Source of the DNA: Chloroflexota bacterium
GTDB taxonomy: Bacteria > Chloroflexota > Limnocylindria > QHBO01
Reading direction: 5' to 3'
DNA: 6,489 nucleotides
NCBI GenBank assembly: GCA_029865285.1
Contig: JAOUHE010000096.1
Coordinates: 1 to 6,489, forward strand
Shown here: positions 1 through 6,184 of the stretch, one piece after another
Position numbering within the stretch: the stretch's first letter is position 1
Layout of the letters: every line of letters begins with the position of its first letter
Made by a program: the position numbers and the translations under genes
Notes under the pieces: model-generated
Database searches by the model: none
Seen by the model: the letters and a program-made list of their open reading frames with translations, nothing else
What the model was told of the DNA's origin: nothing

Positions 1-1736
1 TCGGCGGTCTGCTCCAAGCCGGCGCGATCGTCTTCCTGTGGCTGGGCGCAGCCGCGTTGATGCGCGCCCCGCAGACACCCAGCCGGGAATGGGCCTGGTG
101 GACGGTGGGAGGTCTGTCGGTCGGCCTCGCCGCCCTGACCCACGTCGGTACCGCGTCGATCGCGGTCCCGACGGGCATTGTCGTCGGCCTGCTGAGCGCC
201 ACTCGCGCGGCGCCCACCTGGCGGCCGCGGCTCCTGCGACTCGCTCCGCTCGGGGCGGCGCTCGCCGTGGTGGGCCTCTACTGGCTCGTGTACCTGCTGC
301 CCGGCGGGACCGAGTTCGCCCGCAATCCTGCCAGCCTCGCCTATCGGGGACCGGGCCGACTCCTCGAGGGGCTGACCGAGTACTGGCCGGCGGTTGTCAT
401 GGTCGCGGTTGCCGGGGCAGGGCTGGTGACCGGCTCGGTCCGAGAACTGGCTCGGCGGAGCGTCGGCCCCTGGACCATCGTCGGCGCCTGGACGGCCGTC
501 ACGATGGCGGTGGTCCTGGCCGCGGTGCTGTCCGGTGCCGCCACCGACTATCCCCGGTTCGCCACGCCGCTGCTGGCTCCGTTGGTGGTTGCCGCCGCCG
601 GCGTCGGGGTGGCCGGCATTCGCGCCGCCGCCGCCTGGCTGACCCACAGACTCCGGCGGGGGACGCCTGCCGGCTGGGCCGTCTCCCTGGCGGTTGTTCT
701 GGTGGCCGCCACCGCGTCGCCGGCCATGGTCGCTTTCGGCACGCAGACGAATGGCTATCGAATGGCGGCGCCCGCCAGCCTGCAGCAGGCCCTCTTCTGG
801 ATCGACCGCAACGTTGCCCCCGGCGAAACAGTCCTGGCCCCGGTCCGCGAGGGAAAGTGGATCGAGGGTCTCAGCGGACGCCCGTCCCTCTTCAGTTCAG
901 CGGTCCGTTACAGCTTCCGACCCGACGAGTGGCGACGCAGCCTGGCGGCCGATACGCTGCTGCGCAGCGGTGGGGCCCTGGTCAACCAGTACTTCTTCGT
1001 GCGCCTGACCGATGAGGTGGCCAACGCCGCGGTCCCGCGCGGGATGGCCATCGGGGTCAACCATGGCGGGGAGTACCTCGACCTGCTGCGGATCGCGCCT
1101 GGCGGCACGCGCCTCCTGGACGCCAACGGCAGCCTCGAGACCCTCGCCACGCTGCCGAACCTCGAAGGCGAGAGTCGCAGTGCGACCGGCGATGGGCTGG
1201 CTGCGAGCGTCACATCGACATGGAGGGGAGAACGCCAGGGGGCTCCGGTTACGTTCAGACAGGTCGTCTCGTTGCGGAGCGATGCCTCCACGCTTGTGCT
1301 GCGGGCATCGGCCACGACGACGGAGCCGATCGGATTTGAATGGGAGATACATCCGGTGCAACTGCCGCTGGCCCGGATCAGCGTCACCGGCAACGCCGCG
1401 GAACTTGTCTTCGCGGTCGCGGGATCCGGCGAGCCGCAGCTCCGCGTCCTCCTCTCCGGCGCCCACGCCACGCTCGCCGCATTGCCCGATGGCGGTCTCC
1501 GGGTCCGTTCATCGGGAGGCCCGATTCGCCTGCTCATCACCGATCTCTCCGGGGCCGGGTCGCCCACCACGGGCGTCCAGTTCCTTGAGCCCGCCGAGCT
1601 GGTGGCCGCCTACGACGTCGGGGCCGTCCTGCTGGTCCGCGACCCCGCCTTCGAGGGTCGCCGAATCCGCCTGGAGGCGCTGGGCTTCCGCCTTGCGCGG
1701 ACCTTCGGGCCCTACGCGGTACTGGTGTCGTCGTGA
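1..1736 (+). CDS. GT-C-like multi-pass membrane protein with large soluble C-terminal region (5' truncated)
   Basis: The reading frame is open from base 3, and the residues before the first possible start (TTG at 57) are already a membrane helix (GGLLQAGAIVFLWLGAAAL). The true start therefore lies left of the window; 577 residues are visible. About seven or eight hydrophobic segments run to about base 740. After them comes a soluble part opening with ALFWIDRNVAPGETVLAPVREGKWIEG-like sequence, a pattern common just after the last helix of GT-C glycosyltransferases (STT3/PMT-like). The far C-terminus (1581-1733, LVAAYDVGAVLLVRD...LGFRLARTFGPYAVLV) also resembles the end of such proteins. A beta-rich stretch lies between the two. 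These enzymes normally use lipid-linked sugars on the outer membrane face. The catalytic first loop would be upstream, so activity cannot be checked. It overlaps the next gene by GTGA. The membrane topology is certain; the GT-C family is an inference. Confidence 0.72.
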   Translation, partial: GGLLQAGAIVFLWLGAAALMRAPQTPSREWAWWTVGGLSVGLAALTHVGTASIAVPTGIVVGLLSATRAAPTWRPRLLRLAPLGAALAVVGLYWLVYLLPGGTEFARNPASLAYRGPGRLLEGLTEYWPAVVMVAVAGAGLVTGSVRELARRSVGPWTIVGAWTAVTMAVVLAAVLSGAATDYPRFATPLLAPLVVAAAGVGVAGIRAAAAWLTHRLRRGTPAGWAVSLAVVLVAATASPAMVAFGTQTNGYRMAAPASLQQALFWIDRNVAPGETVLAPVREGKWIEGLSGRPSLFSSAVRYSFRPDEWRRSLAADTLLRSGGALVNQYFFVRLTDEVANAAVPRGMAIGVNHGGEYLDLLRIAPGGTRLLDANGSLETLATLPNLEGESRSATGDGLAASVTSTWRGERQGAPVTFRQVVSLRSDASTLVLRASATTTEPIGFEWEIHPVQLPLARISVTGNAAELVFAVAGSGEPQLRVLLSGAHATLAALPDGGLRVRSSGGPIRLLITDLSGAGSPTTGVQFLEPAELVAAYDVGAVLLVRDPAFEGRRIRLEALGFRLARTFGPYAVLVSS

Positions 1737-2731
1737 CCATGCCCGAGCCGATCCTTGTGGTCGGCGCGTACGGCTACCGCAACACGGGCGACGAGGCGAT
1801 CCTGGCCGGACTCCTCAACACCCTCGCCGGTCGCCGAGTGACCGTACTGTCGCGCGCCCCGGCCGAGACGTCGGCGCTCCATGGGGTCCCGGCGATTGGC
1901 CTCCCGGGGGCAGTCGCGGCCCTGCGCCGCCACCGATCGGTCCTGATTGGCGGTGGAGGCCTGTTCGGCCGCGACATGGGTCGCATCGGCCGCTTGCTGC
2001 CGCTCTTCGGGCTGCTCGCCTCCGGCCTCGGCCGGACGCTCGTGGTCGATGGGGTGGGAATCGACCCGGGGATTTCCGGCATCAGCCAGCGTCTCCTGCG
2101 CCGTGTGCTGAGCCGAGCGCAGCGGGTCACGGTCCGCGACCTTGCCTCGGTGCGGCTGCTGCGTGACTGGGGCATCGCGTGCCAGGTGGCGGACGACCTG
2201 TCCGCGCGCATGCCTCCAGCACCGGCCCGCGCCGGGCGCGACCTGCTGCGTGCGGCCGGCGTCGATCCGAAGCGCCCGGCCATCGGCCTGTGTCTCACGG
2301 CGGTCAACGAGTCACTCACGCCCAGCGTCGTCGCCGCGGTGCTCGACCTCGTCGAGCGCGCACCCGACACGCAGTTCTGCCTTGTTCCGATGAGCCAGCA
2401 TCCGTATCTCGCCAGCCACAACGATCTCGTCCTGGCTCGCGCGCTGCAGGCGAGCTGTCCACGATTGAAGGTCGTGGAGGGAATGGTCCACCCCTCGCGT
2501 GTCCTGTCTCTCTTCGGCGCGCTGGATGCGGTCGTGGCCATGCGATACCACGCCTTCCTCTTCGCCCAACGGGCGGGGACCCCGCTGGTCCCCATCGCCT
2601 ATGCCCCGAAGAACATCGCGTGGCTCGAGGAGCGAGGCATCCGCCCGGTCCGACCGGTCGGGCGCGCGCTTGCACGCGCCCTCGCGCGAGCGCTTGCAGC
2701 GCCTCCGCCCGCCCTGAGCGCCGCCTCGTGA
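1733..2731 (+). CDS. csaB: Polysaccharide pyruvyl transferase family protein, CsaB-like
   Basis: A 332-residue soluble protein of the polysaccharide pyruvyl transferase family (PF04230). These enzymes transfer pyruvate from phosphoenolpyruvate to a sugar as a ketal; CsaB does this on cell-wall polymers that anchor S-layer proteins. Visible hallmarks are the N-terminal GAYGYRNTGDEAIL (residues 11-24), a glycine-rich LIGGGGLFG (71-79), TVRDLASVRLL (133-143, the usual RD..S pattern) and the C-terminal VAMRYHAFLFAQ with R271 and H273, followed by IAYAPKN (288-294). Most relatives have RLH where this has RYH. The start is taken as GTG 1733, which overlaps the upstream stop. ATG 1739, two residues later, is equally possible, and neither has a clear Shine-Dalgarno, so translation is probably coupled. 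The last 20 residues are a low-complexity RALARALARALA tail. The family is secure. The S-layer/CsaB role and the acceptor glycan are inferred. Confidence 0.87.
   Translation: MTMPEPILVVGAYGYRNTGDEAILAGLLNTLAGRRVTVLSRAPAETSALHGVPAIGLPGAVAALRRHRSVLIGGGGLFGRDMGRIGRLLPLFGLLASGLGRTLVVDGVGIDPGISGISQRLLRRVLSRAQRVTVRDLASVRLLRDWGIACQVADDLSARMPPAPARAGRDLLRAAGVDPKRPAIGLCLTAVNESLTPSVVAAVLDLVERAPDTQFCLVPMSQHPYLASHNDLVLARALQASCPRLKVVEGMVHPSRVLSLFGALDAVVAMRYHAFLFAQRAGTPLVPIAYAPKNIAWLEERGIRPVRPVGRALARALARALAAPPPALSAAS
2660..2702 (+). repeat. GC-only inverted repeats and short direct repeat at the end of the pyruvyl transferase gene
   Basis: A perfect 7-bp inverted repeat (GGGCGCG 2660-2666, CGCGCCC 2675-2681, 8-base loop) is followed by the palindrome TCGCGCGA (2682-2689) and a second small hairpin (GCGC 2690-2693, GCGC 2699-2702). 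The 9-mer GCGCTTGCA occurs twice (2666-2674, 2690-2698). The stretch lies inside codons for an ALAR-repeat tail and ends 25 bases before the next start codon. There is no T-run, so it is not a standard terminator. It may only reflect the repetitive protein sequence. Confidence 0.5.
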
Positions 2732-3729
2732 CCGCGCGGCGAGCTGTCCGGCATCGTCCCGGTGTCCTGATCGCAGCCCGCTGGGCGCTGGGGATCGGGG
2801 TCCTGGTGCTGTTGGTGGTCGGCCTCAACGGAGCCGAGATCGGGGCACGGATCGGATCCGCCAACGGCGCGCTGGTCGCGATCGGGGTGCTCGGGTTGAC
2901 GGCGATCCACGCTCTTGGCGCGGCCGCGTGGATGATCCTGTGCCGCCAGCTGGGTGGACTGCGCCTCGATTGGGCGGCCGGACTGCGCGTCTACTACTCC
3001 GCCCAGGCCCTGGGCGGCGTCACCCCGGCCAACATCGGCGGAGACGCGTACCGCGTCGTCGTGGTGCGCAAGGCGGGCCTTGGGTGGGGCGCAGCCGTCG
3101 CACCGGTGCTGGTACAGCGAGCGACGAGTTACCTGGCGCTCGCCCTCCTGGCGATTCCGGCGCTCGCGTTGCTGGCCGCGTCGTCGCGTATCCCGCAACC
3201 GATCCTTGCCGGCGGCATTCTGCTCTGCGGCCTGGCCGCCGGACTCGCGGCGACCATGCTCTTCGCGCCGGCACGGCTTGCCGCCCTCACGTCGCGCATG
3301 CCGTGGAACCGGGGCCGGGCCGGCGCCGGCGTGCAGTTCGATCCTGCAGAGTGGGCCCGGCCGCCGAGCCGGAGCGTGGCCATGGCCACCGGTCTCGGTG
3401 TGGCGTTCCACGTCGGGAGCGTCCTGCTCACGGCCCTGTTGGTGGCAGCGGTGGATCCCTCTGCGACGGGTCCAGCTGTGCTGGCGGCCATCACGATCGC
3501 CAGGCTCAGCCTGGCGTTGCCGATTCTGCCGAGCGGCCTCGGAGCGAACGAGGCGATTCTCGCCCTGCTCTTCGCGGGCCTGAGCCTCTCCCCGCAGACC
3601 GCCCTCGCCGCGCTTCTCCTCGGACGCGTGGCGCTGGTGCTGACAACCGCGCTTGGCACCGTCCTCCTGCTCTTCGGCCGGCAGGGTATCAGGCGCGGCG
3701 ACCTGAGCAGCGCCGCGTCAACGTCCTGA
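2728..3729 (+). CDS. LPG_synthase_TM / UPF0104 family integral membrane protein (AglD-like flippase domain)
   Basis: A 333-residue polytopic membrane protein with about eight hydrophobic segments. It matches the membrane domain shared by MprF, YbhN and archaeal AglD (PF03706). The signature VTPANIGGDAYRVVVVRKAG starts near residue 98, and the late PILPSGLGANEAILALLFAG segment is also typical of the family. The soluble aminoacyl-transfer domain of full MprF is absent, so lysyl-PG synthesis is not implied. Stand-alone members often sit in glycan or lipid-linked sugar clusters and are thought to act in lipid or polyprenyl-sugar handling. The frame is open far upstream (to 2179), but that part runs inside the pyruvyl transferase gene and has no membrane character. 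GTG 2728 is chosen because it forms the same GTGA overlap as the previous junction and is followed directly by a short basic N-terminus and the first helix. No Shine-Dalgarno is visible. The family is clear; the substrate is unknown. Confidence 0.88.
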   Translation: MTARRAVRHRPGVLIAARWALGIGVLVLLVVGLNGAEIGARIGSANGALVAIGVLGLTAIHALGAAAWMILCRQLGGLRLDWAAGLRVYYSAQALGGVTPANIGGDAYRVVVVRKAGLGWGAAVAPVLVQRATSYLALALLAIPALALLAASSRIPQPILAGGILLCGLAAGLAATMLFAPARLAALTSRMPWNRGRAGAGVQFDPAEWARPPSRSVAMATGLGVAFHVGSVLLTALLVAAVDPSATGPAVLAAITIARLSLALPILPSGLGANEAILALLFAGLSLSPQTALAALLLGRVALVLTTALGTVLLLFGRQGIRRGDLSSAASTS

Positions 3730-3745
3730 AAACGACGTCGCGACC
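3730..3745. other. Convergent junction, no recognisable terminator
   Basis: Only 16 bases separate the TGA of the membrane-protein gene (plus) from the TAG of the ABC permease (minus). The only inverted repeat nearby is 5 bp (ACGTC 3721-3725 with GACGT 3734-3738), with no T-tract on either strand. Transcripts from the two operons may therefore overlap at their 3' ends. Confidence 0.6.
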
Positions 3746-4516
3746 CTAGCGGCTGATCCGCCGCCGGTAGAGCCACACCGCGAGCGGGAAGAAGACGAAC
3801 AGCGCGCCGAATGACCAGGCCAGGGCCGGGACGAGGTCCGGGCCGCCGCTGCCGCCCAGGATCAGGTCGCGGACGGCGTTGATCACCCGCGTCATCGGCT
3901 GGTTCTCCGCAAATACGCGCAGCCAATCGGGCATCGTGTCGGTCGGCACGAAGGCGCTGCTGGCGAAGGTGAGCGGGAAGATCGTGGTGAAGATCAGCCC
4001 CTGCAGCGCCTCGGGGGTGCGCACCCATGCGCCCATCGCCACGCCCAGCCACGACAGCGCAAAGCCGAACGCGAGCATGATCCCGACCGCCGAGAGCGCG
4101 CCACCCACTCCGCCCTGCGGGCTGAAGCCGACCAGCGAGCCGATCCCCCACATGACCGCCACCGCCAGCATGGCGCGCAACAGATCGGTCATCGTCCGCC
4201 CGGTCAGGACCGACGCCTGGGACATCGGGAGCGACCGGAATCGGTCGATCATGCCGTTCTTGAGGTCATTGGCCAGCAGCACGCCGGTGTAGACGCCGGC
4301 GAAGGCCACGGTCTGGACGAAGATCCCGGCCATCAGGTAGTTGACGTAGCTGTCCCCCGCGATCTGGATGGCGCCGCCGAAGACGAAGCGGAATAGGACC
4401 ACGAACATGACCGGCTGGACCGTCACGTCCAGCAGCAACTCCGGCGTGCGCCGGATGTGCAGCAGGTTGCGTCGCACCATCTCCAGCGTGTCGCGCAGCC
4501 ACCAGCCCAAGCTCAT
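3746..4516 (-). CDS. ABC-2 type transporter permease, DrrB-like
   Basis: A 256-residue membrane subunit of an ABC exporter (ABC2_membrane family), about six hydrophobic segments long, which is the normal size for DrrB-like permeases. The N-terminus MSLGWWLRDTLEMVRRNLLHIRRTPELLLD is a cytoplasmic amphipathic stretch. It is followed by helix 1 (VTVQPVMFVVLFRFVFGG), the conserved coupling segment NGMIDRFRSLPMS (residues 87-99), and a C-terminal part ending in a basic YRRRISR tail. The open frame extends upstream to 4966, but that part lies inside the ATPase gene. ATG 4516 is chosen because GAGGAG (4530-4525) sits 8 bases before it, it overlaps the ATPase stop by ATGA, and the family N-terminus aligns there. 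It pairs with the ATPase to export a hydrophobic compound; which one cannot be told from sequence. Confidence 0.93.
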   Translation of the reverse strand: MSLGWWLRDTLEMVRRNLLHIRRTPELLLDVTVQPVMFVVLFRFVFGGAIQIAGDSYVNYLMAGIFVQTVAFAGVYTGVLLANDLKNGMIDRFRSLPMSQASVLTGRTMTDLLRAMLAVAVMWGIGSLVGFSPQGGVGGALSAVGIMLAFGFALSWLGVAMGAWVRTPEALQGLIFTTIFPLTFASSAFVPTDTMPDWLRVFAENQPMTRVINAVRDLILGGSGGPDLVPALAWSFGALFVFFPLAVWLYRRRISR

Positions 4517-5502
4517 GACGGCAGCTCCTCGCTGACCGATGTCTCCGTGCTTGCCGGCTTGCCAGTGAGCCCCAGGAAGACCTCGTCGAGCGTCGCTCGC
4601 CGGAAGCCGATGTCGTCGAGTTCGACACCGGCCGCATCGAGCTCGCGAACCGCGCGGGTCAGGATCCCGCCGTGTGAAGCGACCGGCACGCTGACGTGCC
4701 GCGCCAGGACGTCGGTATGCGCCGCCTGGCCGCTGAGCGCCGCCAGCACGCTGGCCGCACGTTCGAGACTGCTCTCCGTACCGACGATCACCTCGAGGCG
4801 CTCGCCTCCGGCACGCTGCTTGAGCTCCAGTGCCGTGCCCCGCGCGATCAGCCGGCCGTGGTCGATCACCGCGATGTCGTCGGCCAGCCGATCCGCCTCC
4901 TCGAGGTACTGCGTGGTCATCAGCACCGTCGTGCCGCCCTTGGCCAGGGCCGAGATCAGGTCCCACATCCCCAGCCGGCCGCGCGGGTCGAGTCCGGTGG
5001 TCGGCTCGTCGAGGAAGAGAACGGGCGGCTCGGCGACCAGGGCGCCGGCGAGGTCCAGGCGACGACGCATGCCGCCGGAGTAGTTCTTGGTGACTCGGTC
5101 CGCTGCCTCGGTGAGGTCGAAGCGCTCCAGCAGGTCGGTAGCGCGCCGCCGTGCCTCGGCGCCCGGCAGCCGGAACAGCCGGCCGATCATCTCCAGGTTC
5201 TCGCGCCCGGTCAGCACCTCGTCCAGGGTGGCGTACTGGCCGGCCAGCCCCATCTTCCCGCGCACTGCGGCGGGATGCTTCAGCACGTCGATCCCGGCCA
5301 CCTCCGCGTACCCGCCGTCCGGGCGGAGGAGCGTGGTGAGGATCCGCACCGCGGTTGTCTTGCCCGCCCCGTTGGGGCCGAGCAGGGCAAGAATCGTGCC
5401 TTCGGCAACGTCCAGGTCAAGACCTGCAAGGGCGTGGGTGCTGCCGAAATGCTTCTGCAATCCCTGGGCGAGGATCATGGGGCGACCGGTGGGCTGAGTC
5501 AT
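4513..5502 (-). CDS. ABC transporter ATP-binding protein, DrrA family
   Basis: A 329-residue cytoplasmic ATPase that powers the adjoining permease. The motifs run in order: Walker A GPNGAGKTT (42-50), Q-loop Q89, signature NYSGGMRRRLDLA (140-152), Walker B VLFLDEP (161-167) and D-loop GLDP (170-173). The switch region is TTQYLEEAD (196-204), with Gln198 where most ABC ATPases have His. TTQYL is usual in the daunorubicin-resistance (DrrA) group. The C-terminal extension carries ATLDEVFLGLTG (LDEVFL at 305-310), a motif known in DrrA from its contact with DrrB. The length fits the family. Start ATG 5502 leaves eight residues before the conserved MILAQGLQKHFG. No Shine-Dalgarno is visible, but TACCAT ends 9 bases upstream. 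The family members best known export anthracyclines; the substrate here is unknown, and resistance is not shown. Confidence 0.95.
   Translation of the reverse strand: MTQPTGRPMILAQGLQKHFGSTHALAGLDLDVAEGTILALLGPNGAGKTTAVRILTTLLRPDGGYAEVAGIDVLKHPAAVRGKMGLAGQYATLDEVLTGRENLEMIGRLFRLPGAEARRRATDLLERFDLTEAADRVTKNYSGGMRRRLDLAGALVAEPPVLFLDEPTTGLDPRGRLGMWDLISALAKGGTTVLMTTQYLEEADRLADDIAVIDHGRLIARGTALELKQRAGGERLEVIVGTESSLERAASVLAALSGQAAHTDVLARHVSVPVASHGGILTRAVRELDAAGVELDDIGFRRATLDEVFLGLTGKPASTETSVSEELPS
4525..4530 (-). promoter_or_regulatory. Ribosome binding site of the ABC permease
   Basis: GAGGAG on the minus strand, 8 bases before ATG 4516 and inside the last codons of the ATPase gene. It decides the permease start against the longer open frame. 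Confidence 0.75.
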
Positions 5503-5511
5503 GGCTGCGGG

Positions 5512-5517
5512 ATGGTA
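5512..5517 (-). promoter_or_regulatory. Candidate -10 box (TACCAT) for the ABC exporter operon
   Basis: TACCAT reads on the minus strand as a TANNNT hexamer. It ends 9 bases before ATG 5502, which would place the transcript start at or next to the start codon. No TTGACA-like -35 is seen 16-18 bases upstream, and no Shine-Dalgarno lies between it and the ATG. The same arrangement is seen before the gene at 6185. Confidence 0.4.
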
Positions 5518-5642
5518 CTCAAGATCGGGACCGAACGCCGTCAGCCCGCTCCTGGCGGGTCAAAGGTCAGCGGCATTCGGGCGGCATGGCACTGACCGCG
5601 GATCACCGTCGCCCGCAGCATTGCCTCATCACGCTACGAGGC

Positions 5643-5648
5643 GAGGAG
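5643..5648 (+). promoter_or_regulatory. Ribosome binding site of the flavodoxin gene
   Basis: GAGGAG, 6 bases before ATG 5655. It selects this start over the in-frame ATG at 5586, which has no good Shine-Dalgarno and would add 23 residues not expected in a flavodoxin fold. Confidence 0.75.
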
Positions 5649-5654
5649 TCGTAC

Positions 5655-6158
5655 ATGCGCGTCCTGGTTGCGGTTGCGAGCAGACATGATGCGACCGCGG
5701 AGATTGGCGAGGCGATCGGTCGCCAACTGACCGATGCCGGGCTCGAGGTGGAGGTGCTGGCCGCTGAGAGCGTCGGGGCGATGGGGGCCTACGACGCTGT
5801 TGTGCTCGGCAGCAGTGTCTACATGGGCAGCTGGCTTCCTGCCGCCACGAAGCTGGTCGATCGATTCCAGATCGACCTGCGTGAGCGGCCCGTCTGGCTC
5901 TTCAGCAGCGGCCCGATCGGGAGTCCGGCGAAGCCGGAAGGCGACCCGGCATCCGTGGTCCAGATCGCCAAGTCGGTCGACGCGATCGGGCACCGGACCT
6001 TTGCCGGGCGGCTCGAGCGCGATCGGCTCAACCTCGGCGAGAAGCTGGTGAGCGCAGCCGTCCGCGCTCCCGACGGCGATTTCCGCGATTGGGACGCCGT
6101 GGCCCAGTGGTCGAGCGAGATCGTCGGCGAACTGGTGCGCGAGGCGGTCGAGGCCTGA
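5655..6158 (+). CDS. Flavodoxin-domain protein, HemG-like (menaquinone-dependent protoporphyrinogen oxidase family)
   Basis: A 167-residue protein with a flavodoxin fold of the Flavodoxin_5/HemG type, expected to bind FMN. It begins directly with strand 1 (MRVLVAVASRHDAT), where residues 8-14 correspond to the phosphate-binding loop, here ASRHDAT. Next come AYDAVVLGSSVYMGSWLPAATKLVDRF (from residue 45) and RPVWLFSSGPIGSP (78-91), both typical of this group. Near the C-terminus, DGDFRDWDAVAQWSSEIVGEL matches the family's usual GDFRDW motif. It is slightly shorter than E. coli HemG, which oxidises protoporphyrinogen IX using quinones. Many stand-alone relatives in soil bacteria have no proven role, and there are no heme genes nearby, so that reaction is not assigned. 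It is read away from the ABC exporter and has its own ribosome binding site. The fold is secure; the function is open. Confidence 0.86.
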   Translation: MRVLVAVASRHDATAEIGEAIGRQLTDAGLEVEVLAAESVGAMGAYDAVVLGSSVYMGSWLPAATKLVDRFQIDLRERPVWLFSSGPIGSPAKPEGDPASVVQIAKSVDAIGHRTFAGRLERDRLNLGEKLVSAAVRAPDGDFRDWDAVAQWSSEIVGELVREAVEA

Positions 6159-6169
6159 CGGCTCGGCGG

Positions 6170-6175
6170 TAGACT
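6170..6175 (+). promoter_or_regulatory. Candidate -10 box (TAGACT) for the last gene
   Basis: TAGACT fits TANNNT and lies in the 26-base gap after the flavodoxin stop. It ends 9 bases before ATG 6185, and the intervening bases hold no Shine-Dalgarno. The position 17 bases further upstream reads GTCGAG, so no normal -35 is visible. A leaderless transcript is suggested. Confidence 0.42.
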
Positions 6176-6184
6176 CCCTGGGTC

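Larger units (their letters stand above)
5503..5654. promoter_or_regulatory. Divergent intergenic region between ABC exporter and flavodoxin gene
   Basis: The 152 bases between two divergent starts should hold the promoters of both units. Visible elements are a small hairpin (CCCGC 5545-5549, GCGGG 5555-5559), a direct repeat of GGTCA (5558-5562 and 5565-5569), the minus-strand TACCAT box (5517-5512) and the flavodoxin ribosome binding site. I found no convincing -35 box for either side and no clear -10 for the plus strand. Confidence 0.5.

Noticed and set aside
38..1015. Plus-strand open frame of 325 residues overlapping the first gene
   Set aside because: Arg/Gly/Pro-rich out-of-frame translation, whereas the frame of the membrane protein has clear helices and a C-terminal domain.
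897..1570. Two long minus-strand open frames opposite the first gene
   Set aside because: Stop-free antisense frames are common at this GC content; no motif, no ribosome binding site and no gap in the sense gene.
2179..2727. Open upstream extension of the AglD-like membrane protein frame
   Set aside because: It lies wholly inside the pyruvyl transferase gene, is rich in Arg, Pro and Gly without domain character, and the GTGA overlap gives a better start at 2728.
3749..3761. GCGG/CCGC hairpin near the permease stop as a terminator
   Set aside because: Only a 4-bp stem, located within the permease coding end, with no T-run.
3129..4151. Long minus-strand open frame of 340 residues across the convergent junction
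   Set aside because: It is a GC-rich shadow of two well-supported genes; the translation is low-complexity with no recognisable motif.
4517..4966. Open upstream extension of the permease frame on the minus strand
   Set aside because: It runs in another frame inside the ATPase gene; ATG 4516 has a good ribosome binding site and the family N-terminus.
5558..5563. Minus-strand TTGACC as a -35 box for the ABC exporter
   Set aside because: It lies about 40 bases from the TACCAT box, too far for a single promoter, and no -10 is found at 16-18 bases.
5586..5654. Earlier ATG (5586) for the flavodoxin protein
   Set aside because: It would add 23 residues before the strand that begins the fold and lacks a Shine-Dalgarno; ATG 5655 has GAGGAG at 6 bases.
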